A DNA stretch of 64,000 nt from Thermaerobacter subterraneus DSM 13965 (GCF_000183545.2 NZ_JH976535.1:1231890-1295889); one strand, 5' to 3'. Counted from the first letter of the stretch, positions 17,330 to 25,735 are shown. Translations and numbers: made by a program. The notes: generated by a model from the letters alone, not told the origin.

Positions 17330-18598
17330 TCAGGCCTCGCTTTCGCCATCCCGACCGGCACCCTCCAGGACCTCGAGCCAGCGGTCGGCCTCTTCCACCG
17401 TGAGCTCTCCTCGGGCCAGGGCCTCCAGCACCTGGCGCGGGTGGTGGTAGGGGCCGCGGCCTCCGCCCTCGGGGACCGGCGACGGACCGGCCGGAGCGGG
17501 TACATCCCCCCTGGGCCCCGTGGTCTCGGGGGTTCCTGCGGGGGCCGGAGTCCCGCCGGCGGCGGCCGCACCGGCGCCGGAGCCGGGGGCGAAGCCCAGG
17601 GCGGCACCACCGGGGCCAGGATGCCCCGGCGCGGGGTGCCCAGGACCGGATCCCGCTCCCGCTGGCGGCGAGCCGGCTCCGGCCGGGCCGGGACTGGGGG
17701 CCGGATCCTCCGGCCGGGCCGGTCCGGCGGGCGGAGCCGTTGAGGGCCCCGGCACCGGTCCGGCGCCCTCACCCCCGCCGGAGCGGTCCGCCGCACCATA
17801 GCCCACCACCCGGATGTTCCCCGCTCCCGTGGTGATCTCCACGGTGCCCTCGCCGGGCCCCAGGCTGTCCACGACCCGCTGGCCCAGGCCGCCCCGGCGG
17901 CCCACGTGGATCCCCCCGGGCACGTGGATCGTCCCCGCCCCGGTTTGCAGCTCCATGCGCCCGCCCCGCACGCCGGCTAAGTCGAGGACCACGTTGCCGA
18001 ACCCGGATCGCGCCTGGATCCGGGCCGCCCCCTGGTTGCGGGGCCGCAGGTCGACGGAGCCGGCCCCAGTGGTCACCTCGGCCTCCGCCTCCACCTCCGC
18101 GTCGAGGAAGACGTCGCCTGCCCCCGTGCGGATGCGCACCCTGCGCAGCCGGCCGCCCCGCACCGCCACCTCGCCGGCCCCCGCCTGCACCTCCAGGTCC
18201 CCGTGCTGGCCCACCAGGGTGACGTCCCCGGCGCCGGTGCGGATGCGCCAGCGGCCGCGGCAGCCCGAGGCCCTGAGATCCCCCGCCCGCACGTGCAGGT
18301 CGCCCTCCAGGTCCAGGTCCCGCAGGTCGACCTCGCCCGTACAGCGCACCACCAGGGCCTCCACCGCCGGCGGCAAGGTCAGGCTGAGCTGCTCCTCAGG
18401 CCCAATCCAGCCCGTCCAGCGGCGGGGGTGGGGGGTGCGCAGGACCAGGGCCTCGCCCTCCCGTTCTGCCACCAGGGAGGGCGGGCCCTCCCAGTCAAGC
18501 CCGTAGCCCGGACGAACCCGCACCGCCAGCCGCCCGCCGTGGACCTCCACCCGGCGCACGCCTTCCACCAGCCGGGACCCGGCCGTGTGCTCCTTCAT
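17330..18598 (-). CDS. DUF4097 beta-helix protein with C-terminal short helix-pair domain
   Basis: Putative surface or envelope-sensing protein of the DUF4097 (LiaX/YvlB-like) group; biochemical role unknown. Residues about 1-265 are repeats of a beta-strand motif such as IRTGAGDVTLVGQHGDLEVQ, predicting a right-handed beta-helix. Residues about 270-380 are Gly/Pro/Ala-rich. The end carries a helix pair (VLEALARGELTVEEADRWLEVLE), like the short domain of LiaX/YvlB proteins. The ATG overlaps the stop of the DUF2089 gene (ATGA). LiaX-type proteins take part in cell-envelope stress responses to antimicrobial peptides; a similar role here is inference. 422 residues; no signal peptide seen. Confidence 0.8.
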   Translation of the reverse strand: MKEHTAGSRLVEGVRRVEVHGGRLAVRVRPGYGLDWEGPPSLVAEREGEALVLRTPHPRRWTGWIGPEEQLSLTLPPAVEALVVRCTGEVDLRDLDLEGDLHVRAGDLRASGCRGRWRIRTGAGDVTLVGQHGDLEVQAGAGEVAVRGGRLRRVRIRTGAGDVFLDAEVEAEAEVTTGAGSVDLRPRNQGAARIQARSGFGNVVLDLAGVRGGRMELQTGAGTIHVPGGIHVGRRGGLGQRVVDSLGPGEGTVEITTGAGNIRVVGYGAADRSGGGEGAGPVPGPSTAPPAGPARPEDPAPSPGPAGAGSPPAGAGSGPGHPAPGHPGPGGAALGFAPGSGAGAAAAGGTPAPAGTPETTGPRGDVPAPAGPSPVPEGGGRGPYHHPRQVLEALARGELTVEEADRWLEVLEGAGRDGESEA

Positions 18599-19116
18599 TG
18601 TGGTTCCTCCCCTTCCCCAGGCCGAATACGGTGGTCCTCAAGGTCCGGGCCGCCGCCCGAGCCGGCTGCCGGGCGGGAGCCGGGCCCCGGGCTGCTGGCC
18701 GGACCCGCGGCGCTCAACAGTTCCAGCGCCTCGTCCACCGCCAGCTCGCCCCGCCGCACCCGCTCCAGGATGGCCTGCCGGGTTCGTCCCCGGGGGGAAG
18801 CGGTGCCGGGCGAACCGGCTCCCCCTTCGCCGGAGCCCGCAGTGGCGGGGCCGCCCAGGGCCTCGATGATCTCGTCCAGCTTCTTGCGCACCGTGGGGTA
18901 CGACACCCCCAGCATCCGCTCCATCTCCCGCAGGTTGCCGGCTGCCCGCAGGAAGAGCAGGGCAAACCGCCGCTGTTCCGGATCCAGGAGGTCGAAGGGG
19001 CTCAGCCGGTAGCGGGACCGGATCTGGGTCGCGCAGGCCGGGCAGGCCACCTCCCGGACCTCCAGGTCATGGCCGCAGTGGGGGCAGCGGGCGGGAACTT
19101 CAAAGGGCGGTCTCAT
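18595..19116 (-). CDS. DUF2089 family zinc-ribbon/HTH protein, probable regulator
   Basis: Small putative transcription regulator. The N-terminus has a four-cysteine zinc ribbon (CPHCG at about 11-15, CPAC at about 28-31), followed by a helix-turn-helix-like region (AAGNLREMERMLGVSYPTVRKKLDEIIEALGG, residues about 58-90; shown here in full only as a segment position with key residues N60, G70, T75, K78). The C-terminal part holds a helix pair, ILERVRRGELAVDEALELL, similar to the one ending the neighbouring DUF4097 protein. ATG 19116 has GGAGGTG 9-10 bases upstream and overlaps the MFS gene stop. The 174-residue protein is the middle member of a three-gene coupled operon. Confidence 0.82.
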   Translation of the reverse strand: MRPPFEVPARCPHCGHDLEVREVACPACATQIRSRYRLSPFDLLDPEQRRFALLFLRAAGNLREMERMLGVSYPTVRKKLDEIIEALGGPATAGSGEGGAGSPGTASPRGRTRQAILERVRRGELAVDEALELLSAAGPASSPGPGSRPAAGSGGGPDLEDHRIRPGEGEEPQ

Positions 19117-20564
19117 CCGCGATTCACCTCCACAGCCCCGGACCCGCTCGCGGCGTTCCCGGCGGCGGGGTGATCCAGCAGGGTGCGCATGGCCGGGGCC
19201 CGCCACCAGGCCGCCGCCACGGCGAGCACGGTCAAAAGGGCCGTAGTGGCGAAGATCATGGGGACGGGGACCCGGTCGGCCAGGGTGCCGCCGGCCATCT
19301 GACCCAGGGGTTGCAGGATCATGGCCACGGTGTAGAGCAGGCCGAACACCCGGCCGCGGAGATCGGGGGTCACGGCCTGCTGGAGCATGGTGGTGGCGGC
19401 CACGTTGACCAGGGCGTTCACCACGCCGAAGAGGCACCCGGCGGCGATGCTGGCGGGCAGCCAGCGGCTGGAGCCCAGCACGGCGCCAAGGAGGGCCTGG
19501 AGGACGATCAGTTGCATCCAGCCCCGGGCCCGGCGCGGCCCTCGACCGGTCCCCGCCAGCAGGCCGCCGGCCAGTGCGCCCACGGCCAAGGATGCCTGGA
19601 TCCACCCGAGCACCTGGGGTCCCCCTTGCAGCACCCGCTGCACCACCACGGGGATCAGGACGAAGGAAGCGGCGAAAGCCAGGTTCAGGACCGACACCAG
19701 GATGAAGAAGGGGCCCAGGTCGGGCCGCCCGAAGACGGCCGCCACCCCCTCCCGGAACTGGGCGGCGAAGGAGCGGTGGGAGCCCGTGGCCGGGCCGGCC
19801 GGGCGGCTGCCGGCGCCACCGCCCGCTTCGGATATGGCCGCAGCGCCGGCCTCGGAGGCGGTGCCGGGCCGGCCCGCCGTCTCATCGGGAGAGGACGGCG
19901 AGGGCGCCTTCCAGCCCAGGGCCCCCGCCAGCAGGATGGCCACGGCCGAGACGGCATAGGAGACGGCGTCGGCCAGGGCGGCCCAGCCCGGATGCCGGCT
20001 GGCCAGCACGCCGCCCAGGGCGGGACCGGCAATCCGGCCGACGCTCTCGCCGGTGGCCACCAGGCCATTGGCTGCGGCCAGCTGCTGGGGCGGCACCAGC
20101 TCCGGCCAGATGGCACTGCTCAGGGGTACGAAGAGGGCGAGGCCCGCGGCATCCACGGCGAGAAGCGCCAGGACCGCGGGGAGGGTCGCCCGGCCGGTGA
20201 AGAGCAGGGCGGCCAGGGCGGCCATCACCAGGCCGCGCCCCACCTCCAGAATCAGGAAGAACCGGCCGCGGTGCCAGCGGTCGGCCAGCACGCCGGCCGG
20301 CAGGCCGGCCACGGCCATGACCAGGGTGACCACCGCGTTGACGCTGGCCATCCACTGGGCCGAGCCGGTGGTCTCAAGGACCCACCACTGGATGGCCATC
20401 ATGTTGGCCATGCCGCCGGCCACGGAGACGATCCGGGCCAGCCACAGCACGACGAAGGGGCGCCGGCGCCAGAGGGAAGGCGGAGACGCTGCCTTGCGCG
20501 TCGAGGGCCCGGCCGGGGTGGCGTTGCGGGCCGGGGCGCCTTTGGGGTTGCCGGTGACGGACAC
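19113..20564 (-). CDS. MFS transporter, multidrug/macrolide-efflux type
   Basis: Twelve-helix major facilitator of the MFS_3 (enterobactin/macrolide efflux, MefA-like) type. Visible features: WLARIVSVAGGMANMMAIQWWV at helix 1, the loop GVLADRWHRGRFF (family motif A), and GLLYTVAMILQPLGQMAGGTLADR in the C-half. A Gly/Ala/Pro-rich central loop (about residues 215-255) joins the two halves. GTG 20564 follows GGAGGAATCCCC. 483 residues. It is the first gene of an operon with DUF2089 and DUF4097 proteins, joined by 4-base overlaps. Substrate unknown; drug or lipid export is the family tendency. Confidence 0.88.
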   Translation of the reverse strand: MSVTGNPKGAPARNATPAGPSTRKAASPPSLWRRRPFVVLWLARIVSVAGGMANMMAIQWWVLETTGSAQWMASVNAVVTLVMAVAGLPAGVLADRWHRGRFFLILEVGRGLVMAALAALLFTGRATLPAVLALLAVDAAGLALFVPLSSAIWPELVPPQQLAAANGLVATGESVGRIAGPALGGVLASRHPGWAALADAVSYAVSAVAILLAGALGWKAPSPSSPDETAGRPGTASEAGAAAISEAGGGAGSRPAGPATGSHRSFAAQFREGVAAVFGRPDLGPFFILVSVLNLAFAASFVLIPVVVQRVLQGGPQVLGWIQASLAVGALAGGLLAGTGRGPRRARGWMQLIVLQALLGAVLGSSRWLPASIAAGCLFGVVNALVNVAATTMLQQAVTPDLRGRVFGLLYTVAMILQPLGQMAGGTLADRVPVPMIFATTALLTVLAVAAAWWRAPAMRTLLDHPAAGNAASGSGAVEVNRG

Positions 20565-20616
20565 GGGGATTCCTCCTCCCGTTCCCGGGAAGCCTTACAT
20601 AACGATGATGAACACG

Positions 20617-20645
20617 GTATTAAACAAAGTCAATAACATGATCAA
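20617..20645 (-). promoter_or_regulatory. Candidate promoter in an AT-rich island before the MFS operon
   Basis: On the minus strand TTGATC (20645-20640), a 17-base spacer and TAATAC (20622-20617) lie in a strikingly AT-rich stretch (20596-20657) in a GC-rich genome. A second TTGACT overlaps the spacer. The -10 match is weak. The rest of 20565-20947 shows no gene; the part beyond 20660 is ordinary GC-rich sequence leading to the epimerase gene. Confidence 0.45.
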
Positions 20646-20947
20646 CGAATTTAATTAGTGGCTTCGATGTCAGGCCGCCGGCCCCGAATTGGGCAGGCAG
20701 GCCCCCGGAAGATGGCCCGTCCTGGTGACCGCGGCAGCGAGGTGAGCAGGATCCCCCAGTCCGGACCGCGAACTGGCAATATTAGACAGGGGCGCGGCAG
20801 CACCGGGCCCGCGGCTCGCAAGGATGACCTCGATCCCCTGGGCTGATTCGGTTTGGAAACGGACACCGGCCGGTGCGAAGATCGTCTCGATTCCGGTAAG
20901 GGGTCCGAGGCGGAAAGTGCGGCAAAAGCCGCGTGGGAGGGACAGCC

Positions 20948-21922
20948 ATGCGGGTGGTGATCAGCGGCGGCACGGGCCTGATCGGATCGGCCCTCGCCCG
21001 CCGGCTGCGAGCGCTGGGGCATGAGGTGGTCATCCTCACCCGGGGGGCGACGGGCGGGCCCACGGGTACGGCGGCCGGCGCGGCGGCCGGGGAGGGGGCG
21101 GATGGCGGCGGAGGGCTGTTGCGCTACCTGTCCTGGACGGCGAAACCGGTGGCGCCCGGGGACCCCCGGCCGGGCTGGTGGGAGGCGGTGGCCGGCGCGG
21201 GGGCGGTGGTCAACCTGGCGGGGGAGTCCATTGCCGCCGGCCGCTGGACCCCGCGCCAGAAGGAGCGGATCCGGGAAAGCCGGATCCAGGCCACCCGGGC
21301 GCTGGTCCAGGCCATCGAGGCGGCCGAGCCCCGGCCGGCGGTGCTGGTGAGCGGGTCGGCCGTGGGCTACTACGGGCCCCGGGGCGACGAGGTGATCGAC
21401 GAGGAAGCGCCGCCGGGGGACGACTTCCTCAGCCGGGTCTGCGTGGATTGGGAAGCCGAGGCCCGCAAGGCCGGAGCGGCCGGCGTGCGGGTGGTCCTGG
21501 TGCGGACGGGGCTCGTCCTGGCCCGGGAGGGGGGCGCCCTGCCCCGGCTGGTTCTTCCCTTCCGGCTGGGTGCCGGTGGGCCGCTGGGTCATGGGCGGCA
21601 GTGGGTGCCCTGGATCCACCTGGACGACCTGGTGGCCCTTCTGGTCTTCCTCATCGAAACGCCGGGCCTGGAAGGCCCCTTCAACGGCACGGCGCCTGAG
21701 CCGGTGACCAGCCGGGACCTGGCCCGGGCCCTGGGGCGGGTGCTGCGCCGGCCGTCCTGGCTGCCGGCACCGGCCTTCGCCCTGCGCTTGGCCCTGGGGG
21801 AGATGGCCGACGCCCTGCTCTTGAGCGGCCAGCGGGCCGTGCCGCGCCGGGCCCGGGAAGCCGGCTTCCGCTTCCGGTTCCCGGAGGTCGAACCGGCGCT
21901 GCAGGATCTGCTGGATCGCTAG
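20948..21922 (+). CDS. TIGR01777 family NAD-dependent epimerase/dehydratase (SDR39U1/YfcH-like)
   Basis: Extended short-chain dehydrogenase-like protein of unknown substrate. The Rossmann signature is MRVVISGGTGLIGSALARRL; further family features are VVNLAGESIAAGRWTPRQK, SGSAVGYYGPRGDEV (catalytic Tyr region) and a C-terminal DUF1731-like segment with PAFALRLALGEMADALLLSGQRA. 324 residues from ATG 20948, which follows GGGAGGG; a slightly earlier in-frame ATG lacks a site. Single gene, convergent with the rRNA methyltransferase that follows. Confidence 0.9.
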   Translation: MRVVISGGTGLIGSALARRLRALGHEVVILTRGATGGPTGTAAGAAAGEGADGGGGLLRYLSWTAKPVAPGDPRPGWWEAVAGAGAVVNLAGESIAAGRWTPRQKERIRESRIQATRALVQAIEAAEPRPAVLVSGSAVGYYGPRGDEVIDEEAPPGDDFLSRVCVDWEAEARKAGAAGVRVVLVRTGLVLAREGGALPRLVLPFRLGAGGPLGHGRQWVPWIHLDDLVALLVFLIETPGLEGPFNGTAPEPVTSRDLARALGRVLRRPSWLPAPAFALRLALGEMADALLLSGQRAVPRRAREAGFRFRFPEVEPALQDLLDR

Positions 21923-21943
21923 CACCAGGGGTGGGGCTCTCCC

Positions 21944-21963
21944 GCTGGGGGTCGAGCCCCAGC
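21944..21963. terminator. Short hairpin between convergent genes
   Basis: GCTGGGG / CCCCAGC with a 6-base loop, placed between the stop of the epimerase gene and that of the methyltransferase gene on the other strand. There is no T run on either side, so a bidirectional terminator role is only suggested by position. Confidence 0.35.
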
Positions 21964-22000
21964 CTGCGCGATCCCTGCCTTGTGGAAGGAACCAGCCCGT

Positions 22001-23227
22001 CTACCACACCTCGACGATGTAGCACTTCAGGTAATCGCTTTCCCCCGCCCCCAGCAGGACGGGGTGGTCGGGGGCGGCACCCCGCCGCTCCAGGATCCGG
22101 ACCCGCCGGCCCACATCCCGGGCGGCGTCCAGCAGCATCTCTTCGAACAGGTCGCGGGTCATGTGGTAGGAGCAGGAGCAGGTGACCAGGATCCCTCCGG
22201 GCGGCAGCATCTTCATCGCCCGCAGGTTGATCTCCTTGTACCCGCGGTAGGCACCGGCCAGCGCCTGGCGGTTTTTGGCAAAGGCCGGGGGATCGAGGAT
22301 GATCACATCATAGCGCTCGCCTTCGGCCGCCCGAGCCCGCAGAAAGTCAAAGGCGTTGGCGTGGTGGAAGGTCACCCGGGCCTCGCCGCTGCCCAGCTGG
22401 CGGCGCACCTGCTCCACGTTCTCGCGGGCCACGGCCAGGACCTCTTCCTGGATGTCCACCGCCACCACCTCCCGGGCGCCGTACACCAGGGCGTGGCAGG
22501 TGAAGGCCCCGGTGTGGCAGAAGGCATCCAGGACCCGGGCCCCCCGGACGTAGCGCCGCAGGGCGGCCCGGTTGTCCCGCTGGTCCAGGAAGTGGCCGGT
22601 CTTGTGCCCCCGGGCCACGTCGACCACCAGCGGCAGGCCGTTCTCCCGGATCACCACCCGCGGGTCGAACCGGCCCCTGAGGAACCCGGCCCGCTGGGGC
22701 AATCCCTCCAGCTCCCGGACCGGCACGTCGTTGCGCTCGTAGATCCCCTCGGGCGCCACCAGCTCGTCCAGCAGCTCGACGAGCAGCGGCTGCCAGCGGT
22801 CGATGCCCAGGGCCAGGGTCTGGACCACCAGCACCCCGGCGAACCGGTCGACGATCAGGGCGGGCAGCAGGTCGGCCTCGGCGAAGACCAGCCGGAAGCT
22901 GTCGGTGTCGGGCTGGGCCGCCTGCAGGCGCCGGCGCAGGGCCAGGGCCCGCTCCAGGCGGCGGCGGAAGAAGGTGCGGTCGATGCCTTCGTCCGGGTCG
23001 GCGGTCAGCAGGCGGACGAAGATCATGGACCGGGGGTTGATGTAACCCTTGCCTACGAACCGCCCCCGGGCGTCCACCACCTGGACGATGTCGCCGGGGT
23101 CGTAGGCGTCGTCGGAGACGGTGTAGACGTCGGTGCGGTAGACCCAGAGCCGGCCCTGGCGCAGGGCGGCATCCCGCCCCGGCTTGAGCTGGACCCGGGT
23201 CGCCCGTTCCCGCGGCAGGCTCGCCAC
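22001..23227 (-). CDS. Class I SAM-dependent rRNA cytosine methyltransferase (RlmI family)
   Basis: Likely 23S rRNA m5C methyltransferase. The N-terminal PUA domain begins VQLKPGRDAALRQGRLWVYRTDV. A central EEHUP-like region (LLPALIVDRFAGVLVVQ) follows, then the Rossmann methyltransferase domain: GARVLDAFCHTGAFTCHAL (SAM motif I), VVAVDIQEE, YDVIILDPPAFAK (motif IV) and a Cys-rich VTCSCSYHM. Start GTG 23227 gives 408 residues, near the RlmI norm of about 396. The frame runs further upstream to 23617, but that part is Arg/Gly/Pro-rich, and a TTG near 23307 behind GGAGGAAA is another candidate. RlmI-type substrate is inferred. Confidence 0.88.
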   Translation of the reverse strand: MASLPRERATRVQLKPGRDAALRQGRLWVYRTDVYTVSDDAYDPGDIVQVVDARGRFVGKGYINPRSMIFVRLLTADPDEGIDRTFFRRRLERALALRRRLQAAQPDTDSFRLVFAEADLLPALIVDRFAGVLVVQTLALGIDRWQPLLVELLDELVAPEGIYERNDVPVRELEGLPQRAGFLRGRFDPRVVIRENGLPLVVDVARGHKTGHFLDQRDNRAALRRYVRGARVLDAFCHTGAFTCHALVYGAREVVAVDIQEEVLAVARENVEQVRRQLGSGEARVTFHHANAFDFLRARAAEGERYDVIILDPPAFAKNRQALAGAYRGYKEINLRAMKMLPPGGILVTCSCSYHMTRDLFEEMLLDAARDVGRRVRILERRGAAPDHPVLLGAGESDYLKCYIVEVW

Positions 23228-23438
23228 GGCGGGACCGGTGCCGCTTCGTCCTGCGTCCCCTGCGTCCGAGGAGGTTGGAGGCAAGCTTGGACCCTCCAGA
23301 TCAGGCAATGGAATTGTTTCCTCCGCACCAGCCGGCAGGTCCGTCGCCGCATCAAGCCCGGCCTGCCGTTGCGTCCGGTGCGGCACAGGCCGGCTGCGGG
23401 CCGCCGGTGGCCCGGCCCGCGCCGCGGTACGCCAGCCG

Positions 23439-24149
23439 TCACGCCCGCCGGCGCCCCGCCCGGCCCAGCGGGTCCGGGCCGCAGCCCGGCCGGCCCGGCT
23501 CGGAGCCGGGCCGCTCCGGCGGCCGGTGCCGGTGCAGGGCGTAGCTGCCCTGGGCCGTGGCCACCAGGTGGCCGCCGGCGTCCCGCACGTCGGCCTGGGC
23601 AAAGGCGATCCGGCCACCCAGGCGCAGGACCCGTCCCTCGGCCATGACGGTGCCCCGGGCCGGCTCCAGGAACCGGATGGACAGCTCGATGGTACCGCCG
23701 ATGCGGTCGCCGGCCGGCAGCAGCGACAGGATGGCGTTGCTCATGGCACCGTCCACCAGGGTGGCCAGGGCCCCGCCGTGGACATTCCCGAAGCGGTTGC
23801 CGATCTCGGGCCGGGCGGGCAGGCGCAAGAGGGCCCGCCCGGCGGCCGCCTCGACCACCTGGATGCCCAGGTGGCGCCGGAAGGGGATGGCGTCGTCGGG
23901 ATGGCGCGGGTTCGCCAGACCAGCGGCGTCGGGGCCGGCGCCGTGGCCGGAACCGGGGTCCGCGCCGGTGCCGCCCGCAGGCTCGCCGCCCGGAGGGGTT
24001 CCGCCCTGGGGCGCCCCGGGCCCCCTGCCCGGAGGGGTTCGGCCCTGGGGTGGACGGGGCTCCCCGCCCCCAGGGGTTTCGCCCTGCTGTGCACCGGGCT
24101 GCCCGCCCGGCACCGCGGCCCCCGGCGCCGGGACTTCCCGGTGCGTCAT
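23439..24149 (-). CDS. PaaI-type hotdog-fold thioesterase with repeat-rich N-terminus
   Basis: Acyl-CoA thioesterase-like protein. The hotdog domain occupies about residues 83-210 and carries NRFGNVHGGALATLVDGAM (the conserved HGG helix) and LSIRFLEPARGTVMAEGRV. The first 80 residues are a Pro/Gly/Glu tract made of three 13-residue tandem repeats, and the tail is Arg/Pro/Gly-rich, so the protein is 236 residues against the usual 130-150. The ATG overlaps the stop of the pterin dehydratase gene (ATGA). Substrate unknown; family members include phenylacetyl-CoA pathway and broad acyl-CoA thioesterases. Confidence 0.85.
   Translation of the reverse strand: MTHREVPAPGAAVPGGQPGAQQGETPGGGEPRPPQGRTPPGRGPGAPQGGTPPGGEPAGGTGADPGSGHGAGPDAAGLANPRHPDDAIPFRRHLGIQVVEAAAGRALLRLPARPEIGNRFGNVHGGALATLVDGAMSNAILSLLPAGDRIGGTIELSIRFLEPARGTVMAEGRVLRLGGRIAFAQADVRDAGGHLVATAQGSYALHRHRPPERPGSEPGRPGCGPDPLGRAGRRRA
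23992..24108 (-). repeat. 39-bp imperfect tandem repeat in the thioesterase gene
   Basis: Three copies starting at 23992, 24031 and 24070 on the plus strand share GGAGGGGTT-like starts followed by CGCCCTG. They encode 13-residue blocks of the type PQGGTPPGGEPAG and keep the reading frame. Confidence 0.7.
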
Positions 24150-24466
24150 GGGCCCGATCCTTCCCCGGCCGCACCCCGCCAGCGGGCGGTGTGGCGGTCG
24201 ATGGCCGCGGCCAGGGCGAAGTCCAGGTCGGTGAGGCCCCCGGCGCTGTGGGTCGTCAGGACCAGCGTGACCTGCCGGTAGCGGATGTCGATGTCGGGAT
24301 GGTGGTTCATCCCTTCGGCCAGCCCGGCCACCACGCCCACGAAGAACACGGCGTCCCGGAAGGAAGCCAGCCGGTACACCCGGCGGAGGGTGTGGCCCTG
24401 GCGCTCCCACCCCGGCAGGGACGCCAGCCGCTCCTGGATGGCCGGCTCGTCAAGACGCTGGGGCAT
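24146..24466 (-). CDS. 4a-hydroxytetrahydrobiopterin dehydratase (PCD/DCoH family)
   Basis: Small pterin-4a-carbinolamine dehydratase. The 106-residue protein has the family signature MNHHPDIDIRYRQVTLVL, with paired His in the active site, and LTDLDFALAAAIDRH near the end. ATG 24466 has GGAGG 7 bases upstream; another ATG two codons earlier sits on top of that site. Coupled by ATGA overlap to the thioesterase gene. No aromatic amino-acid hydroxylase is seen in the window, so its partner reaction is unknown; lone PCD homologues are linked to molybdopterin or pterin repair in some bacteria. Confidence 0.9.
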   Translation of the reverse strand: MPQRLDEPAIQERLASLPGWERQGHTLRRVYRLASFRDAVFFVGVVAGLAEGMNHHPDIDIRYRQVTLVLTTHSAGGLTDLDFALAAAIDRHTARWRGAAGEGSGP

Positions 24467-24649
24467 TCCCATGCCTCCCCCCGTCCAGGCGGCGGCCCAG
24501 ACCCCGGGCCAGGCCGCACCGCCGCCCCATCCGGTCCGGGCCCCCAACCGCCATGGGAGGAAGGTCCTGAAGGCCCGCCCCCCCTGGAGGGCCCGGGTTC
24601 GCCCTTCCATGGTACACCACGCCCGTACACCACGCCGCCGGGCCGGGCT

Positions 24650-25600
24650 TCAACGGTCCCGGACGGCGGTTTTTCCGGCGTGGCCGGCGTGGCCCGGGTC
24701 CTCCGGGTGGCCGGGGTGGCGGGCGGCAGCCCCGGCGAAGGATGCCGCGGCGTCGATTGCGGCCGCGGGGCCGGCGGCCGCGATCAGGGCCGCCAGCTCG
24801 GCCGAGCGGGCCGCGGCCCGGTGGACGGCCCGCCGCACGGCGTCGGGGACCGCCATCTCTTCCAGCACCGCCAGGGCGGCGGCGGTGGTGCCGTTGGGGG
24901 AGGTCACCTGGCGGCGCAGTTCCTCGGGCGGCAGGCCGGTATCCCGCAGCATGCTGCCCGCCCCCACCACCGTCCAGACCGCCAGCTGGCGCGCCACCTC
25001 GGCGGGGAGCCCTAGCTCGTGGGCGGCGGTGAGCATGGCCTCGACCAGCAGGTAAACATAGGCGGGGCCGCTGCCGCTCAGGGCCGTGACGGCATCGAAG
25101 GCCGATTCGTCCACCTCGACGGTGGCCCCCACCAGGTCGAAGAGCCGCCGGACCCTGGCAAAGGCTTCCTCGCTGCACCCGGGCGCGGCGCAGAGGGCCG
25201 TGACCGACTGGCGCAAGCGGCTGGCCGTGTTGGGCATCGCCCGCACCAGGTGCCGCCGGCCCGGCAAGCGGCGGGCCATGTCCTCCAGCCGGATGCCCGC
25301 CGCCACCGACACCACCACCGCCCCGGGGTCCAGGTAGGGCGCCACCTGCTCCAGCGCCACCGCCATGTCGGCGGGCTTGACCGCCATCAGCACCACCTGG
25401 GCACCGGCCAGCACGGCGCCCTTGTCGCGTTCCGCCCGGACGCCGTACCGGGCCGCCAGTTCGGCCAGCCGCTGGTCGTTGCGCCGGTTGGTCACGGCCA
25501 GGGCCTGGGGGTCGAACCCGGCATCGACCCAGCCGGCGATCAGGCACTCGGCCATCTTGCCGGCACCGATGAGGGCCACCGCGATGTCAAGGCCGGTCAT
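24650..25600 (-). CDS. proC: Pyrroline-5-carboxylate reductase
   Basis: Last step of proline synthesis, reducing pyrroline-5-carboxylate with NAD(P)H. Rossmann motif VALIGAGKMAECLIAGW at the N-terminus, then LMAVKPADM, RAMPNTASRLRQSVTALC, and the C-terminal signature ALSGSGPAYVYLLVEAM plus VTSPNGTTAAAL. 316 residues, with a His/Gly-rich tail of about 30 residues. ATG 25600 follows GGAGGTG. The gene is preceded on the same strand by a T-box leader with a proline specifier, which fits its role. Confidence 0.96.
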   Translation of the reverse strand: MTGLDIAVALIGAGKMAECLIAGWVDAGFDPQALAVTNRRNDQRLAELAARYGVRAERDKGAVLAGAQVVLMAVKPADMAVALEQVAPYLDPGAVVVSVAAGIRLEDMARRLPGRRHLVRAMPNTASRLRQSVTALCAAPGCSEEAFARVRRLFDLVGATVEVDESAFDAVTALSGSGPAYVYLLVEAMLTAAHELGLPAEVARQLAVWTVVGAGSMLRDTGLPPEELRRQVTSPNGTTAAALAVLEEMAVPDAVRRAVHRAAARSAELAALIAAAGPAAAIDAAASFAGAAARHPGHPEDPGHAGHAGKTAVRDR

Positions 25601-25735
25601 GGAGGCCACCTCCCTGGGATGTGCTTGCGGCTTCGGGTTTGCTTCCTGCCTCGGGGCTGTCCGGGCGGGCGGCGGGCCGCCCCAGGTCCAGCCGGCCCGG
25701 CAGGAGCTGTTTCGGTGCCGCCGCGCCGGGAAATC

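Noticed and set aside
23228-23617. A 130-residue extension of the rRNA methyltransferase
   Set aside because: The upstream part overlaps the thioesterase gene end, is Arg/Pro-rich and precedes the PUA domain start; GTG 23227 gives the family length.
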